Assembly (NCBI RefSeq): GCF_000764225.1
Contig: NZ_JQED01000017.1
Coordinates: 62,001-126,000 of the forward strand
DNA length: 64,000 bases
DNA from: Colwellia psychrerythraea
Lineage (GTDB): Bacteria > Pseudomonadota > Gammaproteobacteria > Enterobacterales > Alteromonadaceae
Direction: 5' to 3'
The first letter of the stretch is position 1. Every line of letters starts with the position of its first letter. The position numbers and the translations under genes are program-made. This document shows, one piece after another, positions 9,557-18,179 of the stretch. The notes below the pieces were generated by a model. It saw nothing but the letters and a program-made list of their open reading frames with translations, was not told the origin of the DNA and did not search any database.

Positions 9557-9661
9557 TTCGTTATACTAGTGGTCGATAGACGTGATCTACTGATACTTTT
9601 AACTAACATTTTATGTTTGTATTAATAGATCACGTATTCATTTAAACTAAAATATAACGAA
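9557..9661. repeat. Long nested inverted repeat between tdh and glpE
   Basis: A 105-bp stretch has the outer arms TTCGTTATA (9557-9565) and TATAACGAA (9653-9661) and the inner arms ACGTGATCTA (9580-9589) and TAGATCACGT (9626-9635), all perfect. The transcript could fold into one long interrupted hairpin. There is no U-tract after the right arm, so it is not a standard terminator. It may be a small repeat element or an RNA-stability structure at the end of the kbl-tdh mRNA. Confidence 0.55.
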
Positions 9662-9701
9662 CTTACTGCCAATCAGGCAGTAATAAAATAAGGAATGCAA
9701 A

Positions 9702-10028
9702 GTGTCAGAGAATAGTTTTAAACATATGTCAGTGACTGACTTACAAGCAGTGATGGCAAATAAATCACATGTTGTTGTAGATATTCGAGATGCTAATTCT
9801 TTTGCAAATGGTCGAATTGCAGAATCAATTCATTTAACCAATGAGTCACTTCCTGATTTTTTACGTGAAGCTGATCTAGATGCCCCTGTGGTTGTTTGTT
9901 GTTATCACGGAATTTCTAGTCAACAAGCGGCAGAGTTTTTAATAAGCCAAGATTTCACCGAGGTCTACTCTCTTGATGGGGGCTTTACTCAATGGCAAAC
10001 ACAATTTCCTGATGATATAGAGCGATAA
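9702..10028 (+). CDS. glpE: Thiosulfate sulfurtransferase GlpE (single-domain rhodanese)
   Basis: 108 residues, the normal size for GlpE. It moves sulfane sulfur from thiosulfate to cyanide or thiol acceptors such as thioredoxin. The active-site loop is [10 protein letters not shown], with the persulfide cysteine at residue 67 (the one before YHG). The start is GTG, supported by AAGGAA eight bases upstream. The rhomboid gene glpG follows after 6 bp, the pairing known from E. coli glpEG. Confidence 0.92.
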   Translation: MSENSFKHMSVTDLQAVMANKSHVVVDIRDANSFANGRIAESIHLTNESLPDFLREADLDAPVVVCCYHGISSQQAAEFLISQDFTEVYSLDGGFTQWQTQFPDDIER

Positions 10029-10034
10029 TGACTG

Positions 10035-10925
10035 ATGGCAAGTGAGTCTGCTGAGAATATGGATACGTTACAGCCTCTGGTTCAACTTAAAGATCACAAT
10101 ATTGCGTTATTATTTAGTAACTATTTACAATCAATAGGTATTCAAGCACAGCTCAAATCAAGCCGAGAAGACGGCCATGTCATCTATTGTCCCGAAGATA
10201 AAATAGTACAAGCAAAAGTAGAATTCGATGCGTTTATTTTGAAGCCTTATGACAAAAAATATCAGCAAGCAGCATGGGATAGGGGGGAAACGGTCAGCTT
10301 ACATGCAAGCGACTTCAGTTTGATGCGCAGTTTTCAAGAAAATTTTTTAGCCCATGCGGGCATTGTAACATTGTTAGTGTTTACTCTTTGTTGGTTAGTT
10401 TTTCTTTTCAGTGAGCTTGGTTGGGCGCAACAGCTTTTTTATGCCTTACAATTTTACCCACAACTATCAATTGATGCTTTATTAGCTGATCCAATACGTT
10501 TGCTTGGCCCTGCATTTTTTCACTTTTCTTGGCTACATATTATCTTTAACACTATGTGGTGGTGGCAATTGGGCGGCAGTATTGAAAAAATATTAGGTAA
10601 ATCAACACTCATTAACCTCCTGCTGCTCTCTGCTATTGTGTCTAATGTTGGGCAATATTTGGTATCAGGTTCGAATTTTGGCGGTTTATCTGGCGTGGTA
10701 TATGCGTTAGTTGGCTTTATTTGGTGGTTTGGTTATTTAGCTCCAGAGCGTGGTTTATTTCTTGCAAAACCATTGATTGGCTTTTTACTGTTCTGGTTAG
10801 TACTTGGCTTTGTTGATTTATTACCAGTGAATGTGGCTAATACCGCACATTTACTCGGCTTATTGTCGGGATGCTTCCTGGCTGTGTTCACTGTAAAGGT
10901 GATTGGCGTTAACAATAAAACATAG
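10035..10925 (+). CDS. glpG: Rhomboid intramembrane serine protease GlpG
   Basis: 296 residues. An N-terminal cytoplasmic domain (about 15-80) is followed by six membrane segments. The catalytic dyad is visible: Ser219 in GGLSGVVYAL and His272 in NTAHLLGL, and the family motif HFSWLHIIFNTMWWW precedes them. GlpG cleaves transmembrane helices inside the inner membrane, and in E. coli it takes part in membrane-protein quality control. It is translated directly after glpE with a 6-bp gap. Confidence 0.95.
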   Translation: MASESAENMDTLQPLVQLKDHNIALLFSNYLQSIGIQAQLKSSREDGHVIYCPEDKIVQAKVEFDAFILKPYDKKYQQAAWDRGETVSLHASDFSLMRSFQENFLAHAGIVTLLVFTLCWLVFLFSELGWAQQLFYALQFYPQLSIDALLADPIRLLGPAFFHFSWLHIIFNTMWWWQLGGSIEKILGKSTLINLLLLSAIVSNVGQYLVSGSNFGGLSGVVYALVGFIWWFGYLAPERGLFLAKPLIGFLLFWLVLGFVDLLPVNVANTAHLLGLLSGCFLAVFTVKVIGVNNKT

Positions 10926-10971
10926 ACTTAAGAAGAGTAGCAAGTAACGAGTCTTTAATATCAGTTGCTTG

Positions 10972-11361
10972 CTAGTTATCTAACCATTGAGTAAACAATA
11001 GTTTTTTGATGAGTGGTTCGCCAGTTTCTTGGATTAATAGCTCTTTTACTTGCTCTTCACACAGTAATTGAATTTCTGCACGACCCTTCATTGATTTTAT
11101 TTTAGCTTCAGATTGTTGGCCAATAATATCAATAATGGCGTCTCGTAATAAAGGTGAGTGATGTTCAACTATTGTTAAATTGTCGCCTTCAACCATTAAT
11201 TCAACCGTTAAACGTACATAGCCCATTTTCTTTTTTACCGCGACATAATTAGTGATAATGTCAGGTTCAAAACCAAAGTAAGCATAGTTACTCGCTTTTA
11301 CCTGTGAAACATTCGCACTTAAGGTAAGTAAAAAGGAAAAGAGAAATAGGTACTTAAACAT
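10972..11361 (-). CDS. FliL-like protein
   Basis: 129 residues with an N-terminal signal or membrane segment (about 1-23) and a C-terminal body resembling FliL, a flagellar stator-associated protein. The segments MGYVRLTVELMVEG, VEHHSPLLRDAIIDIIG and CEEQVKELL follow the FliL pattern. It stands alone, away from any flagellar gene, and faces glpG tail to tail. A FliL-like gene beside glpG occurs in related marine gammaproteobacteria as far as I recall. It is probably a paralogue rather than the flagellar-operon FliL. Confidence 0.7.
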   Translation of the reverse strand: MFKYLFLFSFLLTLSANVSQVKASNYAYFGFEPDIITNYVAVKKKMGYVRLTVELMVEGDNLTIVEHHSPLLRDAIIDIIGQQSEAKIKSMKGRAEIQLLCEEQVKELLIQETGEPLIKKLLFTQWLDN

Positions 11362-11681
11362 AAAATAATAGTCGATTAGTGATGATTAAACTTATCCATA
11401 TCATAACCTGATTTTAGTATTCTGCTCGATTATTTTTGTTAAATAGCCATTTTTCTCACAATAAGGTTTTTTTGATGACCAAAAAAATATTTAGATTGAT
11501 GAAATTGGCTGAATAAAGTCCACTAGTTAGCCTTAAAAAGTAAAAATATTCGTACAGAATTACGCTAAATTCTACACACATTGAAATTTTTGCAATAGCT
11601 TGGTTGAGATAAATGAGTTTACTAACTAGGTCTGCTACTATAGCGACGATTTTACACCCCAATATTCTTTTAAGTAGATTT

Positions 11682-12302
11682 ATGAAGCAGAAAATAGTGA
11701 ACTTTCCTATCAATTTTCCAATCACTTTGTCGGGCCAGTGGCTGTCACCTGACGAAGAGGCCTGCTCTTCATTGCCTACCTTACTCAGAGATTGGCTGCT
11801 CGATGAAGGCTCACTTACGGCACGCTTGAAGAATCAAAGTGGCCACTTTATGGTCAAGGTTATTGGTGAGCAAAAACAACCTTGTTCAGCAGCTGAAGCG
11901 TGTGATTTCATTAAGGTTGGAGAACCTGTGTTAGTGCGTGAAGTCCTTTTGTATTGTGATAATGTGCCGCAAGTTTTTGCTCGGAGTTTATTACCGCTGG
12001 CGAGCTTAACAGGTGCAGAGCAAGTGCTTGCCAATTTAGGTGAGCAACCATTAGGACAGGTTTTGTTTAATAATTCGTCACTACAGCGTTTACGCCTAGA
12101 GCTATCTTCTTTTGCTGCTGATTCTAGTGTGGTGAAGTTAGCCAAAGCATTAGCCGGCAAGGATGCAAATAGTAATGCGCTTGTAAATACAGCAAAAATA
12201 CCCAAGCAAGCACTTTGGGGCCGTCGCTCGATATTTATGCTGGAGAATAAACCTTTGATGGTGGCTGAAGTTTTTTTACCTGATGCTTTTGCTTATCAAT
12301 AA
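11682..12302 (+). CDS. ubiC: Chorismate pyruvate-lyase
   Basis: UbiC removes pyruvate from chorismate to give 4-hydroxybenzoate, the first step of ubiquinone synthesis. Family landmarks are [38 protein letters not shown] and the C-terminal AEVFLP. The frame is open back to an ATG at 11613, which would add 23 residues with no similarity to UbiC. I prefer the ATG at 11682, giving 206 residues (E. coli has 165), though neither start has a strong ribosome-binding site. ubiA follows 21 bp downstream. Confidence 0.88.
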   Translation: MKQKIVNFPINFPITLSGQWLSPDEEACSSLPTLLRDWLLDEGSLTARLKNQSGHFMVKVIGEQKQPCSAAEACDFIKVGEPVLVREVLLYCDNVPQVFARSLLPLASLTGAEQVLANLGEQPLGQVLFNNSSLQRLRLELSSFAADSSVVKLAKALAGKDANSNALVNTAKIPKQALWGRRSIFMLENKPLMVAEVFLPDAFAYQ

Positions 12303-12323
12303 ACACTTAAAAGAAACAAATAA

Positions 12324-13187
12324 ATGCTGAAAAAAGTTCAACAAAAATGGTTAGCAATTAAGCTCATTACTCGTATGGATAAGCCTATTGGCACTTATCT
12401 TTTATTATGGCCAACGTACTGGGCATTGTGGATTGCGAGTGATGGTTGGCCAAACTTGCGCATATTGTTAATTTTTAGTTTAGGTGTTTTTATCATGCGC
12501 AGTGCTGGTTGTGTGATAAATGACTTTGCGGACAGAAAAGTTGATGGTGAAGTTGAGCGCACTAAAAATAGACCGCTTGTTAATGGCATGATGACCCCCG
12601 TTGAAGCTATTAATTTGTTTGGGTTATTAATTGGTATGGCACTTGGCTTGGTACTACTGCTGAGTTGGCCAACTATATACCTCTCTGTTGTCGCAGTTTT
12701 TCTGGCGGCGATTTATCCTTTTATGAAACGTTATACCCAATTGCCGCAACTATTTTTAGGCGCTGCTTTTAGTTGGGGTATGATAATGGCTTTCTCTGAA
12801 GCGCAAGGTGAAATACCGCTAGTTGCTTGGTTGCTCTTTAGCGCGAACCTATGCTGGACGGTTGCTTACGATACTATGTACGCAATGGTTGATAGAGATG
12901 ATGATGTCAAAATAGGGGTGAAATCTACCGCTATTTTATTTGCTGAAAACGATAAGCGCGTTATTGGATTTTTACAGCTAACCACCTTGGCTTTATTATG
13001 GACAGTGGGTGATATTTTAGCCTTTGGTTGGCCGTATCAATTATGTCTTATAGGCGCTGCTGGTTTATTTAGCTATCAACAGTTGTTAATTGTTAATAGA
13101 GAAAGGGGCGCATGTTTTAAAGCGTTTTTACATAATCATTGGGTTGGTTTAATTGTCTTTGTTGGTATTGCCATTGAGTACTTATAG
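12324..13187 (+). CDS. ubiA: 4-hydroxybenzoate octaprenyltransferase
   Basis: A 287-residue integral membrane prenyltransferase with about eight or nine helices. It joins the polyprenyl chain to 4-hydroxybenzoate made by UbiC. Both aspartate-rich motifs that bind prenyl diphosphate through magnesium are intact: NDFADRKVDGEVERTKNRPL in the first, and YDTMYAMVDRDDDVKIGVKS in the second. It forms an operon with ubiC. Confidence 0.96.
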   Translation: MLKKVQQKWLAIKLITRMDKPIGTYLLLWPTYWALWIASDGWPNLRILLIFSLGVFIMRSAGCVINDFADRKVDGEVERTKNRPLVNGMMTPVEAINLFGLLIGMALGLVLLLSWPTIYLSVVAVFLAAIYPFMKRYTQLPQLFLGAAFSWGMIMAFSEAQGEIPLVAWLLFSANLCWTVAYDTMYAMVDRDDDVKIGVKSTAILFAENDKRVIGFLQLTTLALLWTVGDILAFGWPYQLCLIGAAGLFSYQQLLIVNRERGACFKAFLHNHWVGLIVFVGIAIEYL

Positions 13188-13199
13188 ACCTTTTCTCAA

Positions 13200-15011
13200 T
13201 TATTTAAATAATTGAGAAAACTGCTCAAAGGGTAGTGGACCGCTAAAGTAGAAACCTTGGTAATGAAAACAGCCAAGTTCTTTCAAACAATTAAGTTCTT
13301 CTTGTGTTTCAACTCCTTCTGCCAATATGTCCATATTAAGGGTTTTACCTAAACTGATGATCATACTGGCGATAGCTGCGCTCTCACTACTTTGTGCTAT
13401 GTTAGTCACAAAAGAGCGATCTATTTTTAAAACGCTTGCAGGTATACGTTTTAAGTAGGTAAGAGAAGAATAACCCGTACCAAAATCATCAATAGCACAA
13501 TCAATTTCGTTCTCTTTTAATGAGGCAATTAATTTAATTGAATCTTCAATGTTCTCTACCAAGAGATTCTCTGTTAATTCTAATGCCAAGCGGTTAGCGG
13601 GAATATCGTTTTGTGTAATAGCTTCGAGCACACTTACTTGAAAGTCATGCTGAATTAATTGTTTAGCGCTGATATTAATCGCTATTTTATTAAAGCTTTT
13701 CGGCAGTGATAATTGTTCTAGTTTTTTGATGTCGCGACATGCTTGTTCTAAGACCCACTGACCAATGGAAAGAATGAGATCGCTTTCTTCTGCGATAGGA
13801 ATGTAGAGTGCAGGTGATTCTTTTCCATGAATAGGGTGTTGCCAGCGCAATAGTGCCTCAGCACCAATAATGTCACCATAATGATTATATTGAGCTTGAT
13901 AATATAGTTTAAAGTCACCTTGTTCTAGGCCTTGCTTCATGTCATCAATATAAGCTAGACGTTTTTTTATTTTGTCTGACATGGCTCTTTGATATTGCTT
14001 ACCCTGTTGAGTTTTAGCTCTTTTAGCTTCGTACATGGCAATATCAGCAAATTTAATAAGATTAGTAACCGTGCTACTTTGCAGTGGGAAAAATGCATAG
14101 CCGATACTGCAAGTGAGTTTGTATGAGTTAGTGTCGATAATAAAAGGCGCGACAAGTAATTGATTAATCTGTGCAATAAGTTGATCAATTGTGGTTTGAT
14201 AATCACCTTTGAGGTTTTTTAGCAGGATAATAAATTGATCTCCGCCAAAGCGGCCAATATCGATATTTTCGTTACTCAATGCCTGTAATCTATGGGCTAA
14301 TGTGAGCAGTATTTTGTCACCGACGGTATGGCCCATAGCATCATTTATTGGCTTGAAGCGGTTGAGATCAACAAAAACGACACTACCCGTTTTTTCATAA
14401 GTGCGAGCATCTTCTAAGGCATTGCCCAGTAAAAGGTTTATATGCTGGCGGTTGAATAAGCCCGTTAGACCATCGTGCTGCGCTTGGAAGGCAACCTTTT
14501 CTTCAATAAGTTGTCTAGAGTGAACCTCTTTTACAAGGGAAGCATGCACTATTGAGGTATAACAGCTGGTGGCTAATTTTTGCAAAATAGGTTGTAGTGC
14601 CTTTTGCACCTCTTCGGCTAATTCATAGTGAGTTTCAAAGGTGAGTAAGCCATACTCAGGGATAATAAAACCAGATAAATATTGGCCATTATCACATCGA
14701 AATGAAATATTTTTTTGCCGGCTATTAAGTTGTCTTGCAAAGTTCGTAAGTATGGTACTTTTTGACCAAGATTGGCCGCGCTTGTTTTTTGGGATACTTA
14801 AAAAATGCTTATAACTAGTGCCTTTTAGAGGTAATGATTTGCTTGGCATACCAGACTGATCACAATAGACATAGATGTGTGCACTGGTTAAGTCGAGACG
14901 ATTGAAACAGACTTTTAAAAAAACCTTTAACATGGCCTTTAAATCAAGTTTATTGCCGATAGCCATGGCGAGCTCATGTTGTAGAGAAATAAGAAACAGT
15001 GCTTTATTCAT
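13200..15011 (-). CDS. GGDEF/EAL c-di-GMP protein with a GAF-like sensor
   Basis: 603 residues. The N-terminal 150 look like a GAF-type sensor; a GGDEF domain spans about 175-335 and an EAL domain about 350-600. The GGDEF signature reads RFGGDQF, with Gln for Glu, and no RxxD inhibitory site stands before it. All EAL motifs are present (AEALLRWQHP, ELTENLLVE, DDFGTGYSS, LKIDRSFV, AEGVETQEE, QGFYFSGP), so phosphodiesterase activity is likely and cyclase activity uncertain. The FIST-domain gene lies 13 bp upstream on the same strand, so the pair probably forms a sensory unit. Confidence 0.9.
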   Translation of the reverse strand: MNKALFLISLQHELAMAIGNKLDLKAMLKVFLKVCFNRLDLTSAHIYVYCDQSGMPSKSLPLKGTSYKHFLSIPKNKRGQSWSKSTILTNFARQLNSRQKNISFRCDNGQYLSGFIIPEYGLLTFETHYELAEEVQKALQPILQKLATSCYTSIVHASLVKEVHSRQLIEEKVAFQAQHDGLTGLFNRQHINLLLGNALEDARTYEKTGSVVFVDLNRFKPINDAMGHTVGDKILLTLAHRLQALSNENIDIGRFGGDQFIILLKNLKGDYQTTIDQLIAQINQLLVAPFIIDTNSYKLTCSIGYAFFPLQSSTVTNLIKFADIAMYEAKRAKTQQGKQYQRAMSDKIKKRLAYIDDMKQGLEQGDFKLYYQAQYNHYGDIIGAEALLRWQHPIHGKESPALYIPIAEESDLILSIGQWVLEQACRDIKKLEQLSLPKSFNKIAINISAKQLIQHDFQVSVLEAITQNDIPANRLALELTENLLVENIEDSIKLIASLKENEIDCAIDDFGTGYSSLTYLKRIPASVLKIDRSFVTNIAQSSESAAIASMIISLGKTLNMDILAEGVETQEELNCLKELGCFHYQGFYFSGPLPFEQFSQLFK

Positions 15012-15024
15012 ACCTGCCTAGTTG

Positions 15025-16164
15025 CTACCAAGAGCTAATTACGATTGATTTATTGAGAAGACGAATAGCGCCACTTTGACTATTGGCTATCTCCCCAAGC
15101 GAAAGTACTCCGAATAATGTACCTGAACGACATTGTTCAGCGATGACATTGAGCTCTTTTTCAAACTCATCTTCCATAAATAATGCCCGACTAATGCAAT
15201 CGAATATCATAGTAGTTGGAATCGTTGTTTTAGTGAGATTAGAAAATAGCGTGGCCGCCGCTTTCTCTGTCGAAGCCACTAAGGTATCTATCTTGCCTTC
15301 AAGTAAATATACCATTGAATTTATTGGGATATTTCCAAAACATTGCAATTGATTGTTTTTAGCTAAAATAGGATCTCGAACAATGATATTATTATTAATG
15401 TCCTTAATACCTAATGGAAAATGCTTAGCAATTTCAAAAAAGTCGGTATCTTTAAAAGTGTATTCAGTGGCATTTTCTATTGTTTGGCAATAAACCTCAT
15501 AAGCGGGTTGATAATTTAAACTTTGAACGGTTTGGCCTTGTGCTTCGGACACTAAAAAGGGTTCATCAAATGTCTTCCAACCATGCGCTACACTGGTATG
15601 GAGTGCCCGTGGAAGAGCTACTAATAAAATAGCATCGCTATGTATACCTGAATTGGTAAAAACGCACTGACGTTGAATAAAGTCTAAATTGCCAGCGCCG
15701 CCACCAGCGATTTTTATACCGTGATCTAAACACTCGAAAAGACAATCAATGAAGCCTTCAATATTGCTGATGAGCGCATCATAAAACATTAAAAAGTTAT
15801 CTTGACCGCGGAAATTTTGTTTTTCTTGTAGGGTTGAGGTAATGAAATCTTCTAGGCTGTTTTCGGTTGTAACATGATTAAGTTGGGTGAAGAGTGTTAC
15901 ATCAAAGGTTTCTTTAAAACCAATAATCAAAGCACCCTGTTTAATTAAGTCGCCCTGTAGTGTGAGCATTGGGTAAATGCCACCAAAAAGTTTTAGTGGG
16001 CACGCAGTGAATAGCGCGTTGAGTTCTTCCTCTGGGTAATTGTTTAGACTGCAAGTAAGAACCAATAAGCTTTCAGCACCACTTTCTTGAGCGAGACTTA
16101 AACCGCTTTTAAAATCATTTAAAGTATCGCTTACTGTATACCAAGTGAATAGTTCAGTTGCCAT
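15025..16164 (-). CDS. FIST-domain sensory protein
   Basis: 379 residues with FIST N (about 25-215) and FIST C (about 220-365) domains, recognised from the pattern LKLFGGIYPMLTLQGDLI, IAGGGAGNLDF and a C-terminal GVLSLGEIANSQSG. FIST domains are predicted to bind small ligands, perhaps amino acids, in signal transduction. There is no signal peptide, so it acts in the cytoplasm. Thirteen bases separate it from the GGDEF/EAL gene downstream, which points to ligand-controlled c-di-GMP turnover; that link is inference from context. Confidence 0.85.
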   Translation of the reverse strand: MATELFTWYTVSDTLNDFKSGLSLAQESGAESLLVLTCSLNNYPEEELNALFTACPLKLFGGIYPMLTLQGDLIKQGALIIGFKETFDVTLFTQLNHVTTENSLEDFITSTLQEKQNFRGQDNFLMFYDALISNIEGFIDCLFECLDHGIKIAGGGAGNLDFIQRQCVFTNSGIHSDAILLVALPRALHTSVAHGWKTFDEPFLVSEAQGQTVQSLNYQPAYEVYCQTIENATEYTFKDTDFFEIAKHFPLGIKDINNNIIVRDPILAKNNQLQCFGNIPINSMVYLLEGKIDTLVASTEKAAATLFSNLTKTTIPTTMIFDCISRALFMEDEFEKELNVIAEQCRSGTLFGVLSLGEIANSQSGAIRLLNKSIVISSW

Positions 16165-16435
16165 CTTATTGTATCTCTTGGTTTTTTTTATTTTTATTAT
16201 TTAATGCCCTTGGCATAATGCCTAAGTTATTTATAGAAAACTAGTGTTAATTAGTGTAATTATCTTGAGGTGCTTGTTTATTTGCTAATAGTCGTTAGGC
16301 TAGACAATGGATGATGTAACGACTATATAGTTAGTTATACTGTTTACTAAAAGTACAGTGCAAGCTTAAGATCTGATGTAAAAGTGAGTTCTCATATAAA
16401 AATAAATAATGACAATAAGTTAAAGGGAAGGACAG

Positions 16436-17524
16436 ATGAAAAAATCAATTTTCGTAAAAGCTGCACTCGTGGTGTCGCTCGGATTATCTTCGCTGGGATT
16501 TTCAGCTTTAGCTCATGCTGACGATGATAAAAAGTACCGTTGGCGTTTAGCTGAAACTTGGGGGCCTAATTTTCCTATTTTTGGTGATGCCACTAAAAAT
16601 ATGGCTAAAATGGTAAAAGAAATGTCAAATGGTCGTTTGACCATTCGCATTGATTCTTCGAATAAGCATAAATCTGCATTAGGCATTTTTGATTTTGTAA
16701 AAAGTGGTCAATACCAGATGGGGCATTCAGCTTCTTATTACTGGAAAGGCAAAAACTTTAATACGATGTTTTTTACTACCGTTCCTTTCGGCATGATTGC
16801 TTCTGAGCAACATGCTTGGTTCTACTACGGTGGCGGCATGGAATTAATGAAAAAGGTCTATGATCAATATGGCATTATGTCGTTCCCTGGTGGTAATACC
16901 GGTAACCAAATGGGTGGCTGGTTCAAAAAAGAGATTAATAGCGTTGAAGACCTCAAAGGTTTGAAAATGCGTATACCAGGGTTTGCTGGCGAAGTATTAG
17001 CAAAGTTAGGTGCTAAGCCAACTAATATCCCATCAGGTGAGCTTTATACTGCATTAGAGCGAAATACTATTGATGCATTAGAGTGGGTTGGACCTTCTTT
17101 AGATTTACGAATGGGCTTTCATAAAATAGCGCCGTACTACTATACCGGTTGGCATGAGCCAGGGACTGAGTTGCAATTTATGGTTAATCAAAAAGCATAT
17201 AATAGCCTGCCAAAAGACTTGCAAAAAATTCTCACGGTCGCCATGAAAACGGCTGCTTATGACATGTACTCACAATCCATGCATGCAAGTGGTGTGAACT
17301 TAGCTTCACTGAAAAAAGATTACCCAAATGTACAGATGCGCTCATTTCCTAAACCGGTAATGCAAGCGATTGTGCAAGCAAATGATGAATTATTAAAAGA
17401 ATTTGCTGCTAAAGATCCTATGACAGCAGAAATTCTTAAATCATTAAATGATTATAAACACCAAGTACGAGCGTGGACGAACTTATCAGATAGAGCTTAT
17501 CTGGATAATTTTGATGGCAAGTAA
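16436..17524 (+). CDS. dctP: TRAP transporter substrate-binding protein (DctP, TakP-like)
   Basis: A 362-residue periplasmic binding protein with a signal peptide (about 1-28, AHA before the mature start). It resembles the DctP group containing the 2-oxoacid-binding TakP, with FPGGNTGNQMGGWFKKEI, LKGLKMRIPGFAGEVLAKLG and the carboxylate-binding-arginine region ALERNTIDALEWVGP. The likely ligand is a small monocarboxylate such as a 2-oxoacid or lactate, inferred from similarity only. A strong SD (AAGGGAAGGA) precedes the ATG. The membrane subunits follow after a 130-bp gap containing a hairpin. Confidence 0.9.
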   Translation: MKKSIFVKAALVVSLGLSSLGFSALAHADDDKKYRWRLAETWGPNFPIFGDATKNMAKMVKEMSNGRLTIRIDSSNKHKSALGIFDFVKSGQYQMGHSASYYWKGKNFNTMFFTTVPFGMIASEQHAWFYYGGGMELMKKVYDQYGIMSFPGGNTGNQMGGWFKKEINSVEDLKGLKMRIPGFAGEVLAKLGAKPTNIPSGELYTALERNTIDALEWVGPSLDLRMGFHKIAPYYYTGWHEPGTELQFMVNQKAYNSLPKDLQKILTVAMKTAAYDMYSQSMHASGVNLASLKKDYPNVQMRSFPKPVMQAIVQANDELLKEFAAKDPMTAEILKSLNDYKHQVRAWTNLSDRAYLDNFDGK

Positions 17525-17559
17525 TATTGTTTGTTAGTTTAAAGGTAAATAATGTTATG

Positions 17560-17592
17560 AAATCAGTAGGTAAATAATACCTACTGATTTTT
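17560..17592 (+). terminator. Intra-operon hairpin/attenuator between dctP and dctQ
   Basis: A perfect 13-bp stem pairs 17560-17572 with 17578-17590 (arms AAATCAGTAGGTA and TACCTACTGATTT, loop AATAA), with a short T-run at its end. Placed between the binding-protein gene and the permease genes, it can act as a partial terminator or protect the dctP mRNA, giving more binding protein than permease. Confidence 0.8.
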
Positions 17593-17654
17593 GTTTCCAA
17601 TGTGTGTGCTGCTAAGTTGCATTGGTAAAGTGGTATTACTAACTGAGAAATTAA

Positions 17655-18179
17655 ATGGATACAGTGTTAAAGGTTTTGGGAAAAATCATTGATGCCTTAG
17701 GCAACTTTTGCAGTGTGCTTATGCTATTAATGATTATCAATGTTTTTTATGACGTAATCATGCGCTACTTTTTTAATGATGTCAGTATTGGTATGCAAGA
17801 GTTAGAATGGCACTTGTTTGCAGCGATGTTTATGTTCGGCATTGCATACACTCTAAAAGAAGATGGTCATGTGCGGGTCGATATCTTTTACGAGGCCATG
17901 TCCGCAAAAAGTCAGGCATTAATCAATATCTTTGGTTCGTTGTTATTAGCATTACCTATCACGATACTTATACTGTATTACAGCTGGGACTATACACTTG
18001 AAGCTTACCAAATGGGTGAGGGTAGTGGTGATCCTGGTGGTTTACCTCATCGCTGGATAGTACGCAGCGTTATTCCACTTTCTTCTATTTTCTTGATTCT
18101 TGCGATTTTCCATGTGTTGGTTTCACAGCTAAAAGTCCTTATTACACCAACTCAGTCTGAATCAGGAGAGCAATTATGA
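17655..18179 (+). CDS. dctQ: TRAP transporter small permease (DctQ)
   Basis: 174 residues with four predicted membrane helices, including the family segment FNDVSIGMQELEWHLFAAMFMFGIAYTL. DctQ forms the complex with DctM that moves the DctP-bound substrate across the inner membrane using a sodium gradient. Its end overlaps the start of dctM by 4 bp (ATGA), indicating coupled translation. Confidence 0.92.
   Translation: MDTVLKVLGKIIDALGNFCSVLMLLMIINVFYDVIMRYFFNDVSIGMQELEWHLFAAMFMFGIAYTLKEDGHVRVDIFYEAMSAKSQALINIFGSLLLALPITILILYYSWDYTLEAYQMGEGSGDPGGLPHRWIVRSVIPLSSIFLILAIFHVLVSQLKVLITPTQSESGEQL

Noticed and set aside
11456..11725. Hydrophobic open frame upstream of and overlapping the ubiC start on the minus strand
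   Set aside because: No ribosome-binding site, AT-rich intergenic composition and no family resemblance.
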